DNA of 64,000 bases, from positions 1-64,000 of the forward strand of contig NZ_CP090420.1 in NCBI RefSeq assembly GCF_032716425.1, read 5' to 3'. The position numbers and the translations under genes are program-made. Source of the stretch: Pseudoalteromonas sp. N1230-9 (GTDB lineage Bacteria; Pseudomonadota; Gammaproteobacteria; Enterobacterales; Alteromonadaceae). The notes beneath the pieces are model-generated. The model was not told the DNA's origin. It saw only the letters and a list, made by a program, of their open reading frames with translations, and did no database searches. Each line of letters begins with the position of its first letter. Position 1 is the stretch's first letter. Shown in pieces: positions 56,484-64,000 of the stretch.

Positions 56484-57249
56484 CTCACTGGGCAAAGCGT
56501 GGCGTATCTTTGCAACAGGGCTTTGTTTTACTGTTTTCGGTATTGGTGGCATTGTTTTAACTTTGCTGGTATTTCCGTTGCAGCGTTGTATTGAGCCCTC
56601 GGCCCTTAAACAAAAGCAAAAAGCACGTATCACAGTGCATTACACATTTAAGTTTTTTGTTGCTTTAATGCACTACACAGGCGCTATTCATTTTTCTGTG
56701 CATGATAGGGCGCGTTTTAAACAACTTAAAGGTCAACTCGTGTTGGCTAATCATCCATCTTTGATTGATGTCGTAGTGCTCATATCAGTCATTAAAAATG
56801 CAGATTGTGTCGTTAAAGCACATTTATTTAAAAACCCGTTTATGCGTGGAGTTATAAAGGGAACGGGTTATATTAGTAACGAAGATCCACAAGAGTTATT
56901 AGAGGAATGTGCGGCGTCACTCTCATCAGGTCATAATTTAATTATTTTTCCTGAAGGAACGAGAACAACGCCTAACGAACCATTAAAATTCAAACGCGGT
57001 GCGGCAAATATTGCAACGCGTTGTCGAGCACCCATAACGACGGTAATGATTAGCATGAAACCAAGTACACTAACTAAAGACACACCTTGGTATAAAGTCG
57101 CTCCCACGAAAGCGCATTTTATGATGCGTTTTGCTAATCAACAATTTACATACACAGGCTCATTTAAAGGTGAGCAACCTGCAATGCAAGCGCGACAATT
57201 AACCCGTGATTTACAGCATTATTTTACAGAGGAACTCAGGCAACTATGA
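56473..57249 (+). CDS. 1-acyl-glycerol-3-phosphate acyltransferase-like (PlsC family)
   Basis: Inner-membrane acyltransferase of 258 residues with an N-terminal helix, the catalytic HPSLID (HxxxxD) motif and the substrate motif FPEGTRT. In aryl-polyene clusters (ApeD position) such enzymes are thought to attach the polyene to a lipid or glycan anchor. ATG 56473 overlaps the previous stop by 11 bases; the frame is open further upstream inside that gene. Ends with a four-base ATGA overlap into the first ACP gene. Confidence 0.87.
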   Translation: MLINSLGKAWRIFATGLCFTVFGIGGIVLTLLVFPLQRCIEPSALKQKQKARITVHYTFKFFVALMHYTGAIHFSVHDRARFKQLKGQLVLANHPSLIDVVVLISVIKNADCVVKAHLFKNPFMRGVIKGTGYISNEDPQELLEECAASLSSGHNLIIFPEGTRTTPNEPLKFKRGAANIATRCRAPITTVMISMKPSTLTKDTPWYKVAPTKAHFMMRFANQQFTYTGSFKGEQPAMQARQLTRDLQHYFTEELRQL

Positions 57250-57503
57250 CTGAACTAAAGAATCAAATAAAACAATTAATCATTAGCAGCTTAGACCTTG
57301 AAGACATTAGCATTGATGATATCGAGAATGACCAACCGTTATTCGTTGATGGCTTAGGGCTGGATAGTATTGATGCGCTTGAACTAGGTTTAGCCATCAA
57401 GAAAGAGTTTAATGTGAAAATTGACGCGAACTCAGAACAAACAAAAGCGCATTTTGCTTCAGTAGATGCACTTGCTGATTTTATTAATCAAAACAAATCG
57501 TAA
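57246..57503 (+). CDS. Acyl carrier protein 1 of aryl-polyene operon
   Basis: Acidic carrier protein of 85 residues. The phosphopantetheine attachment site is Ser41 in LGLDSIDALEL. Overlap ATGA with the upstream acyltransferase gene implies coupled translation. Aryl-polyene clusters carry two distinct ACPs (ApeE/ApeF positions); which step this one serves is not visible. Sequence differs clearly from the neighbouring ACP. Confidence 0.93.
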   Translation: MTELKNQIKQLIISSLDLEDISIDDIENDQPLFVDGLGLDSIDALELGLAIKKEFNVKIDANSEQTKAHFASVDALADFINQNKS

Positions 57504-57528
57504 TATAGACTTAGAAGTAGGAAAAAGC

Positions 57529-57774
57529 ATGAAAACCGCTGCCGAAATTTACACCGTTTTACAGGGCATTTTAGTTGATGAGTTTGAAATCGATGCTGAT
57601 GACATCAGCCTTGATGCAAATTTATATCAAGATCTTGACCTTGATAGTATTGATGCTGTTGATTTGGTCGTTAAATTACGCGAAATTACGGGTAAAAAAA
57701 TTGAGCCGGATGCGTTTAAGCAAGTACGCACAGTGCAAGATGTTGTTAGCGAAGTAGAAAAACTAGTTTCTTAA
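57529..57774 (+). CDS. Acyl carrier protein 2 of aryl-polyene operon
   Basis: Carrier protein of 81 residues with attachment Ser40 in LDLDSIDAVDLVV and a lysine-containing helix (LREITGKKIEPDAF) reminiscent of the AcpP recognition face. ATG 57529 has GGA about 7 bases before it. Likely the carrier of the growing polyene or of the starter unit. It follows ACP 1 by 25 bases. Confidence 0.93.
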   Translation: MKTAAEIYTVLQGILVDEFEIDADDISLDANLYQDLDLDSIDAVDLVVKLREITGKKIEPDAFKQVRTVQDVVSEVEKLVS

Positions 57775-57783
57775 TTTAGCAAC

Positions 57784-58347
57784 ATGCTTAAAGCAATTAC
57801 CACTACGTTAATTATCATCGGCTTATCTTTATACCCATTCATTGTGTATTTTGGTTTGCAGCACAGTTCAATTAAGCAGGTTAGTCTAGTACTGATTGCT
57901 TTATTAATTTTACGATTGATACTTAGCAAGCGCTTAGCGAATAAAATGCCATGGATAAAACCAGCCTCTGTACTAGCAATTGTGGCGTTAGTGGTAACAC
58001 AGGTTTTTAATAGCGAATTAGGATTAAAGCTTTATCCTGTGATTATTAACAGCGTCATGGCAGCTACTTTTTTATATTCGCTAAAAAAGGGGCCTCCAGT
58101 CATTGAGAGTTTAGCGCGGTTAAAGGAAGGTGAGCTCGATGAAAACGGTGTACGTTACACGCGTCAAGTGACGAAAGTATGGAGTGTATTTTTCCTGCTT
58201 AACGCCTCAGTGGCTTTATATACATGTCTATTCACCTCGTTATCAGTGTGGACGCTTTACAATGGTTTAATCGCATACATACTTATCGCTGGTTTAATGC
58301 TAGTTGAGTGGTTGATCCGACAAAAGGTAAAAAATAATGTTGGCTAA
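57784..58347 (+). CDS. Polytopic membrane protein of aryl-polyene operon (COG4648-like)
   Basis: Membrane protein of 187 residues with about five to six helices and a charged central loop (EGELDENGVRYTRQVTKVW). It matches by size, topology and position the conserved membrane protein (ApeG position) in aryl-polyene clusters; no catalytic motif is seen. Its end overlaps the ligase gene by 11 bases. Possibly an assembly or transport partner (inference). Confidence 0.78.
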   Translation: MLKAITTTLIIIGLSLYPFIVYFGLQHSSIKQVSLVLIALLILRLILSKRLANKMPWIKPASVLAIVALVVTQVFNSELGLKLYPVIINSVMAATFLYSLKKGPPVIESLARLKEGELDENGVRYTRQVTKVWSVFFLLNASVALYTCLFTSLSVWTLYNGLIAYILIAGLMLVEWLIRQKVKNNVG

Positions 58348-59695
58348 TAACTTACAATTTCACCCAAACGGTGCTTTTGTTGTCTCAGATAAAATCGTTA
58401 ACCACCAGCAATTTTTTGCTGACATAGCGGCCTTTAAAGCGAAATTACATACGTTAAAAAGCCCATGTCATGTTGTTTTATTTCACCCTGATACTTATCA
58501 ATTTGCTGTTCGGTTGTTTGCACTTGCTTGTGCTGGGCATAATGTCATTTTACCGCCCAATGGACAACCTGAAACATTACGCTTATTGTTGGCTCAAGCC
58601 CCCGTATTTGCAGGAGATACTGCAGATTTAGATACGCAGTTTTCTATTACGAACCTTGAGCAGCAAGCATCTTGTGCGCCTACACCGTTAACTCAGCTCC
58701 AGTGGCCTACAAACACCGCGGTGATTTTTTATACCTCAGGTTCCTCTGGGCAATCCAAGCCGATTGTAAAGCCATGGCGCGTGTTAAATCGTGAACTGTC
58801 AGTGTTATCTATGGCCTTTGATTTAAAGGGGCAATTTACATTTTTAGCAACAGTGTCACATCAGCATATTTATGGGTTGTTATTCAGGTTACTTTGGCCT
58901 TTGGCGAAAGGGCACATTATTGATAGTACACAAATCCAGTACCCAGAGCACATAGTGCAAAAGCTGAAAAAGACCCAACAAGCTGTATTGATTTCGAGCC
59001 CCGCACAGCTTGGACGCTTATGCTTAGACAATGTACTGATACCCGAGCGAGCACGCATAAAGTGGCTTTTTTCATCGGGTGGTCCGTTAAATAATCAGCA
59101 CGCAGAGACGCTTTTTAATCAATTGGCTCGTCCAGTCACACAAGTTTTTGGTAGTACAGAAACGGGCGGCATTGCTTATAGGCAAGTTACTCAAGCAGCG
59201 GTTGAGGTTCCATGGCAGCCTTTTAGCGGTAATTACTTATCAATTAATCAAGAAGGTCGTTTAATACTCGACTCTTATATTCTAGAGCAATCTGGCTTTG
59301 CGCTAGATGACAGGGCACAGGTGCACAGCAATGGCCAATTTAAATTATTAGGACGTATTGATAGAACCATTAAAATTGAAGAAAAACGCCTAAATTTAGA
59401 CGATTTAGAAAATTACTTAATAAGTCATACTTGGGTGAAAGAGGCTAAAGTTGTCGTCTTACCTGCGAAAAGAGTACAAATAGGTGCTGTTGTTGTATTA
59501 ACAGATGATGGAAATAGTGAACGCCTTAAACAAGGGAAGCTAATCATAAACCGTACTTTACAAAATTATTTATCTAATCGGTTTGAACGCATATGCCTGC
59601 CACGTAAATGGCGCTATATCGATGCGCTTCCTTTTAACAGCCAAGCTAAATTAAGCATCAAAATATTGGAGCAGTACTTTGCCAAGTCTGAATAA
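58337..59695 (+). CDS. AMP-forming acyl-CoA/acyl-ACP synthetase for aryl starter
   Basis: ANL-family adenylating enzyme of 452 residues, short for the family. The P-loop-like A3 motif reads FYTSGSSGQSKPIVK, the A5 motif is FGSTETGGIAYRQ, and the C-terminal lysine region is KLSIKILEQYF. In aryl-polyene operons (ApeH position) this enzyme activates the aromatic acid starter and loads it on an ACP. The gene overlaps both neighbours, by 11 bases upstream and 17 bases downstream. Confidence 0.9.
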   Translation: MLANNLQFHPNGAFVVSDKIVNHQQFFADIAAFKAKLHTLKSPCHVVLFHPDTYQFAVRLFALACAGHNVILPPNGQPETLRLLLAQAPVFAGDTADLDTQFSITNLEQQASCAPTPLTQLQWPTNTAVIFYTSGSSGQSKPIVKPWRVLNRELSVLSMAFDLKGQFTFLATVSHQHIYGLLFRLLWPLAKGHIIDSTQIQYPEHIVQKLKKTQQAVLISSPAQLGRLCLDNVLIPERARIKWLFSSGGPLNNQHAETLFNQLARPVTQVFGSTETGGIAYRQVTQAAVEVPWQPFSGNYLSINQEGRLILDSYILEQSGFALDDRAQVHSNGQFKLLGRIDRTIKIEEKRLNLDDLENYLISHTWVKEAKVVVLPAKRVQIGAVVVLTDDGNSERLKQGKLIINRTLQNYLSNRFERICLPRKWRYIDALPFNSQAKLSIKILEQYFAKSE

Positions 59696-60032
59696 TGTTA
59701 CGCCACAGGTGAGTGTTTTATCACAAGCAAAAGATAGCGTCAGCTTAGCGTTAACGATTACGGCTGATTTAGATTATTTTCGGGGACACTTTCCTAATGC
59801 GCCTATCTTAGCAGGGGTCGTACAGTTAGATTGGGCTGTTAAATATGCGCAGCAATACCTTGGTTTTGGCTCTTTAGTGCAAGACCTGGAAATATTGAAA
59901 TTTCAAGTGGTTACTACGCCTGATATGACGGTTAACTTAAGCTTAGAACGCAATGCAAAAGGCAAATGTTTATTTAGTTATTCCTCTGACAAAGGTCAGC
60001 ATGCATCTGGCCGAATCGTATTTTGTGATTAA
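59679..60032 (+). CDS. 3-hydroxyacyl-ACP dehydratase (FabZ-like, ApeI position)
   Basis: Hotdog-fold protein of 117 residues with the FabZ-type motif GHFPNAPILAGV holding the catalytic His. Forms the double bonds of the polyene, probably with a second dehydratase gene beyond the window. The start is TTG 59679: GGAG lies exactly seven bases before it and no ATG exists in frame nearby. It overlaps the ligase gene by 17 bases. Confidence 0.87.
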   Translation: MPSLNNVTPQVSVLSQAKDSVSLALTITADLDYFRGHFPNAPILAGVVQLDWAVKYAQQYLGFGSLVQDLEILKFQVVTTPDMTVNLSLERNAKGKCLFSYSSDKGQHASGRIVFCD

Positions 60033-60035
60033 ACG

Positions 60036-60773
60036 ATGAACCAGTTTTGTATTGTTATTCCAAATTACAATCACACCCATGCTATCGCTGCGGTACTTGA
60101 TGAGCTAAAGGCATTACAACTGCCGATCATTATGGTTGATGATGGCAGTGACGAAAGTGCGAAACAAGTATTTTCAGCACTTGACGCCGAGTACGATTTT
60201 TTAACGTTGCTCACCCATGCTCAAAATCAAGGTAAGGGCGGGGCTGTTCAAACGGGTTTAATGTATGCGCTTAAGCAGGGCTTTAGTCATGCGATTCAAG
60301 TTGATGCCGATGGCCAGCATTCACTCGATGATATTACAAAGTTAATTGAGTTAAGTCACTGCGCTCCCAATAATGTGATCAGTGGTTGTCCTATTTATGA
60401 TAGCTCTGTGCCAAAACACCGTTATTTAAGTCGCTACATTACTCATTTTTGGGTGTGGGTTGAAACTTTAAGCTTTGATATTGTCGATTCGATGTGTGGC
60501 TTTCGCGTTTATCCACTTTCGGCTGTTGAAGAATTAATGTCTAAACAGACGTTAGGCAAACGCATGGACTTTGATATCGAAATTCTAGTTAGACTATATT
60601 GGCAAGGTGTGAAGGTTACTTTCTTGCCAACCCAAGTGATCTACCCCGAAAATGGCGTATCTCACTTTCGAGCCTTACACGATAATGTGGGTATTTCTTG
60701 GCTGCATACGCGTTTATTCTTTGGCATGTTACTGCGCTCACCTAAGTTACTTTGGCGTAAGGTGGTTGGCTGA
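60036..60773 (+). CDS. Glycosyltransferase family 2 protein of aryl-polyene operon
   Basis: GT-A fold transferase of 245 residues similar to dolichol-phosphate mannosyltransferases. Motifs: VIPNYNHTHAI at the N-terminus, MVDDGSDE, VDADGQH (metal-binding DxD) and CGFRVYPL. No membrane helices of its own except a weak C-terminal one. It may glycosylate the polyene or its lipid anchor. TGA overlaps the next ATG (TGATG), so the two are coupled. Confidence 0.9.
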   Translation: MNQFCIVIPNYNHTHAIAAVLDELKALQLPIIMVDDGSDESAKQVFSALDAEYDFLTLLTHAQNQGKGGAVQTGLMYALKQGFSHAIQVDADGQHSLDDITKLIELSHCAPNNVISGCPIYDSSVPKHRYLSRYITHFWVWVETLSFDIVDSMCGFRVYPLSAVEELMSKQTLGKRMDFDIEILVRLYWQGVKVTFLPTQVIYPENGVSHFRALHDNVGISWLHTRLFFGMLLRSPKLLWRKVVG

Positions 60774-61741
60774 TGGCTGTTAAGCACTGGTCTAAAATGC
60801 AAGAGCGTGGTAATTGGCTCGGCATGCAAATTTTATTAATTTGCTATCGTGTTTTTGGCCGTTCAGGCTTATGGCTTGTATTGTTTCCAGTCGTGTTTTA
60901 TTTGTTTTTAACAGGTAAAACAGCTCGTGAAGCATCTTATGCATTTTTAACTCAAGCACGTAAGGTAAATGGTAACCATAAAGCGGTTACATGGCGCGAT
61001 AGTTTTCGCCACTTTCGCGCTTTTGCTGACAGTGCGTTTGATAAAATTGATGCTTGGCTTGGTCGTATTCAGCAAAGCGATATTATCTATACTAATGAAG
61101 CACTATTTAAAGAGCTTGACGAGCAACAGCAAGGGGCCATTTTTATTGGCTCACACTTGGGTAATTTAGAAGTTTGTCGTGCACTTAGTCAACATCGCTA
61201 TCGTAAAGTTATTAATGTATTGGTATTTACCCATCATGCGGTTGAATTTAACAAATTACTCAAAAGCATAAACCCTGATGTAGGCATTAACTTAATTCAA
61301 GTCACTGATCTTGGGCCAGACATGGCGATTATGCTCAAAGATAAAGTAGAGCAGGGCGAAATCGTTGTCATTGTAGGAGATAGAACCAGTACTACAACGG
61401 CTGGGCGTGTGGTTGAGGCTGACTTTTTAGGAAAACCAGCGCCATTTTCACAGGGCCCTTTTATATTAGCAGCCTTATTAGATTGCCCTGTTTTTCACTT
61501 ATTCTGTTTAAAAGATAAGTCGGCAGAAGGCAAGAGGGTTTATCGGGTGGTGTTTGAAAAATACGCAGACAAACTTACGCTGCCACGCAAAACTAGGCAG
61601 CAAACATTACAAAAAATTGTGAGCGATTATGCACAAAGGCTGAGCTATTACGCGGCTTCCTATCCATATCAATGGTTTAATTTTTATGATTTTTGGCAAA
61701 ATGACGAGCAAGTGTCTCGCGACCAAAACAAGGAGAACTAA
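60773..61741 (+). CDS. LpxL/HtrB-like acyltransferase of aryl-polyene operon
   Basis: Membrane-associated acyltransferase of 322 residues. An N-terminal membrane helix (FGRSGLWLVLFPVVFYLFL) precedes the catalytic motif SHLGNLEVCRAL (His with Glu five residues on), and GDRTSTT contributes to the substrate site. Similar to COG4261 predicted acyltransferases, which in some clusters are fused to the preceding glycosyltransferase (ApeJ position). Here they are separate genes joined by a one-base overlap. Confidence 0.87.
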   Translation: MAVKHWSKMQERGNWLGMQILLICYRVFGRSGLWLVLFPVVFYLFLTGKTAREASYAFLTQARKVNGNHKAVTWRDSFRHFRAFADSAFDKIDAWLGRIQQSDIIYTNEALFKELDEQQQGAIFIGSHLGNLEVCRALSQHRYRKVINVLVFTHHAVEFNKLLKSINPDVGINLIQVTDLGPDMAIMLKDKVEQGEIVVIVGDRTSTTTAGRVVEADFLGKPAPFSQGPFILAALLDCPVFHLFCLKDKSAEGKRVYRVVFEKYADKLTLPRKTRQQTLQKIVSDYAQRLSYYAASYPYQWFNFYDFWQNDEQVSRDQNKEN

Positions 61742-61742
61742 A

Positions 61743-63287
61743 GTGTCAGAGCACACGACTACATTATTTGGTGAGCAACGTTTATCTATTGAAGATATTG
61801 TTCATATTGCCTTGCAGAAAGGGGCTGTTGCATTAACCTCAGATCACCAATTTGCCAAAAAAATCGACAGTGCCGTAGCATTTTTAGATAAACTCTTAGA
61901 AGACGATGGCGTAATTTATGGTGTCACCACAGGTTATGGTGACTCGGTGACTGTAAAAGTACCTCTTGATTTGGTTAATGAACTTCCTCTTCACCTCACT
62001 CGATTTCATGGTTGTGGTCTGGGCAATACATTTAACTTAACTCAAGGACGCGCTATTTTAGCGACTCGCCTAGCTTCACTGTCGCAAGGATACTCAGGCG
62101 TTAGCTGGGATATGCTTAATTTATTACGTGATTTTTTAAATCACAATATCGTGCCAGTGATTCCCGAAGAAGGTTCTGTGGGTGCCAGTGGTGACCTCAC
62201 ACCGCTTTCGTATGTCGCGGGGGCTATGGTTGGCGAGCGTGATGTGTATTACAAAGGCGAAATTAAAAACAGTTTAGCCGTTATGCAATCACTTGGCTTA
62301 AAGCCATTAAAGCTTCGCCCTAAAGAGGGGCTTGCGGTGATGAATGGTACTGCCGTAATGACTGCTTTGGCATGCCTTGCTTTCGATAGAGCCGACTACC
62401 TTGCTAAATTAACCAGCCGAATTACAGCGCTTGCCAGTCTTGCTTTAAAAGGTAATAGTCATCATTTTGATGATATTTTGTTTTCGGTAAAACCTCACCC
62501 AGGCCAACAGCAAGTGGCTGCGTGGATCCGTGGTGACTTAAACCATGTAGAGCACCCACGTAATGCTGACCGCTTACAAGATAGATATTCAATCCGCTGT
62601 GCGCCACATGTCATTGGTGTATTACAAGATAGCCTCCCTTGGTTTAGGCAAATGATTGAAAATGAGCTTAATTCGGCGAATGATAACCCAATCATCGATG
62701 GTGAAGGTGAGCACGTATTGCATGGCGGTCATTTCTATGGTGGCCACATTGCAATGGTTATGGATAGTATGAAAACGGCGGTGGCTAATTTAGCTGATTT
62801 AGCAGACAGGCAAATCGCTTCACTTGTAGATACTCGTTATAACAATGGTTTAGCTTCAAACTTGTCAGCAAGCACAGATGAACGTCGTTACATTAATCAC
62901 GGTTTTAAAGCGGTGCAAATTGGTGCCAGTGCCTATACCGCTGAGGCACTAAAGTTGACCATGCCTGCTAGTGTATTTTCGCGCTCAACCGAATGTCATA
63001 ATCAAGACAAAGTAAGCATGGGAACTATTGCGGCACGTGATTGTTTACGTGTGCTCCAGTTAACCGAGCAAGTCGTTGCCAGTACACTGTTAGCTTGTAT
63101 ACAAGGTTTACGTTTGCGTATTAATAACGGTGAGCTTGACTACGCAAGTTTAACCCCTGAAGTGCAGAGTATGTATCAAGATATTAGTGAGTTTTTCCCA
63201 CAGCTTGATGAAGATCGCCCACTTGAGGCGGTGTTACGTTTTACCGTTGATGCTATTCAAACTAAACGTTGGAGTTTATATGCATAG
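61743..63287 (+). CDS. Aromatic amino acid ammonia-lyase (HAL/TAL/PAL family)
   Basis: MIO-dependent lyase of 514 residues. The self-cyclising triad Ala148-Ser149-Gly150 lies in SVGASGDLTPLSY and a catalytic Tyr in IYGVTTGYG. The substrate-selecting positions, aligned by eye, read RF (Arg87-Phe88 in HLTRFHGCG), neither the classic Ser-His of HAL nor the His-Leu of tyrosine lyases. In pigment operons this enzyme should make coumarate- or cinnamate-type starters. GTG 61743 has GGAG seven bases upstream; the open frame extends 19 codons before it. Confidence 0.92.
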   Translation: MSEHTTTLFGEQRLSIEDIVHIALQKGAVALTSDHQFAKKIDSAVAFLDKLLEDDGVIYGVTTGYGDSVTVKVPLDLVNELPLHLTRFHGCGLGNTFNLTQGRAILATRLASLSQGYSGVSWDMLNLLRDFLNHNIVPVIPEEGSVGASGDLTPLSYVAGAMVGERDVYYKGEIKNSLAVMQSLGLKPLKLRPKEGLAVMNGTAVMTALACLAFDRADYLAKLTSRITALASLALKGNSHHFDDILFSVKPHPGQQQVAAWIRGDLNHVEHPRNADRLQDRYSIRCAPHVIGVLQDSLPWFRQMIENELNSANDNPIIDGEGEHVLHGGHFYGGHIAMVMDSMKTAVANLADLADRQIASLVDTRYNNGLASNLSASTDERRYINHGFKAVQIGASAYTAEALKLTMPASVFSRSTECHNQDKVSMGTIAARDCLRVLQLTEQVVASTLLACIQGLRLRINNGELDYASLTPEVQSMYQDISEFFPQLDEDRPLEAVLRFTVDAIQTKRWSLYA

Positions 63288-63705
63288 TCGTGGCTCTTTA
63301 TTGAGTACTTATGTAGAAATTGAAATCCCTTTTCATGATTGTGATCCTATGAACGTGGTATGGCATGGTAATTACCCACGTTATTTAGAGGTGGCACGTT
63401 GCGAATTACTGCGTTTATTTGATTATGATTACGGGCAAATGCAGGAGTCTGGCTATGCGTGGCCTATTATTGATATGCATATTAAATATGTGGGTTCTGC
63501 ATTATTTACGCAAAAGATACGGATTGATGCATATTTGAAAGAATATGAAACGCGATTGCGTATTGATTATATTATCAGCGATGTTGCGACGGGCAAAAAG
63601 TTGACGAAAGCGACGACTATTCAGGTGGCGGTTGATATAGAAAACAAAGAGATGCAATTTGTATCACCGCCTGTACTGCATGAGAAATTACAAAAGGTGA
63701 TCTAA
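63280..63705 (+). CDS. Acyl-CoA/ACP thioesterase of YbgC-like type
   Basis: Hotdog thioesterase of 141 residues with the 4HBT-type motif FHDCDPMNVVWHGNYPRYLE (catalytic Asp and His-Asn-Tyr). ApeK position in aryl-polyene clusters, where it releases or proofreads thioester intermediates. ATG 63280 overlaps the ammonia-lyase stop by eight bases; the frame is open upstream inside that gene. TAA overlaps the ATG of the next gene. Confidence 0.9.
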   Translation: MHSRGSLLSTYVEIEIPFHDCDPMNVVWHGNYPRYLEVARCELLRLFDYDYGQMQESGYAWPIIDMHIKYVGSALFTQKIRIDAYLKEYETRLRIDYIISDVATGKKLTKATTIQVAVDIENKEMQFVSPPVLHEKLQKVI

Positions 63706-64000
63706 TGCGAATGAGCATTTTTCTACTATGTAGTATGTTTTTTATAACGCCGGCTCTTGCTAAGAATGTGATAGAGCATGGCTCATTCAGCCAAGAAAAA
63801 CACTTTAAGGGCTTTAGCAAGCCCTTTATTTCAAAAGGCATTTTTGAACTTAATGAAGAGAGCTTAACATGGCAAGTGCAATCACCGGTAAAAAGCACTT
63901 TATTTATTAAACAGGGCCAAGTTTATACTCTTGACAGTCAAGGAAACGAACAATTACAAAAAGGGGCTGAGCCCTATGTGAGCCTGCTACGAGCAATTTT
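63705..64000 (+). CDS. LolA-like periplasmic carrier, N-terminal part (cut by window edge)
   Basis: Open frame from ATG 63705 to the right edge, 98 complete codons. Signal peptide MRMSIFLLCSMFFITPALAK, then a beta-rich stretch FISKGIFELNEESLTWQV and STLFIKQGQVYTL that matches the LolA fold used by lipoprotein carriers. In aryl-polyene operons this gene (ApeL position) is thought to carry the lipid-linked polyene across the periplasm. TAATG junction with the thioesterase gene. Confidence 0.82.
   Translation, partial: MRMSIFLLCSMFFITPALAKNVIEHGSFSQEKHFKGFSKPFISKGIFELNEESLTWQVQSPVKSTLFIKQGQVYTLDSQGNEQLQKGAEPYVSLLRAI

Noticed and set aside
1..64000. CRISPR arrays, tRNA or rRNA genes, insertion sequences, prophage
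   Set aside because: No short regularly spaced repeats, no cloverleaf or rRNA sequence and no transposase or integrase motif were recognised by eye.

Overview
The window is a roughly 40% G+C chromosomal stretch of a marine gammaproteobacterium. Gene content points to Alteromonadales, most likely Pseudoalteromonas: many large chemotaxis and c-di-GMP sensors, several TonB receptors, a DkgB-type reductase, a DUF6058 protein, and an aryl-polyene pigment operon. The genus is inferred from gene content only.

Left part (1-17 kb): a cut chemoreceptor, a small lipoprotein and a patatin. Next comes a three-gene operon (Mpo1-like, class II aldolase, bile-acid-type symporter) divergent from an AraC regulator. 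The most unusual locus follows at 5.2-12.4 kb: a haem-type TonB receptor divergent from an ExbB/TolQ-like protein, a DUF2149 protein and a 1300-residue CobN-like chelatase. That chelatase carries a signal peptide and a C-terminal membrane anchor, and no AAA+ partner gene is nearby. It resembles the hmu haem-uptake operons of Bacteroidetes. A chemoreceptor, a diguanylate cyclase and a CDF metal transporter complete this part.

Middle (17-38 kb): a hybrid histidine kinase overlaps tail to tail with a 1513-residue propeller-PAS-GGDEF-EAL protein. Then come an isochorismatase-like hydrolase, a seven-helix-type chemoreceptor coupled to a small CxC protein, a lipoprotein with six tandem CHRD domains, Bfd, a ClsC-like phospholipase D protein, and FadE with two FadR-like operators. 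After fadE lies a low-G+C decayed island: an RHS C-terminal tip without its body, a small membrane protein, and an HD-hydrolase pseudogene with two in-frame stops.

Right-centre (38-55 kb): a siderophore receptor behind a Fur box, a sugar-kinase-like/oxidoreductase pair, and upp-uraA. A three-gene glucosylglycerate operon follows: a kinase-phosphatase fusion, a glucosyl-phosphoglycerate synthase and a GH13 phosphorylase. Then cytochrome b562, the zinc-independent ribosomal protein pair RpmJ2/RpmE2 with a Zur-like site, DkgB, a DUF6058 protein and a DapA-like aldolase.

Right end (55.7-64 kb): the first twelve genes of an aryl-polyene operon, tightly packed and translationally overlapping. They comprise a ketosynthase-like factor, acyltransferases, two ACPs, an AMP ligase, a dehydratase, a glycosyltransferase, an aromatic amino acid ammonia-lyase, a thioesterase and a LolA-like protein. 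The operon runs off the right edge before the main ketosynthases and ketoreductase.
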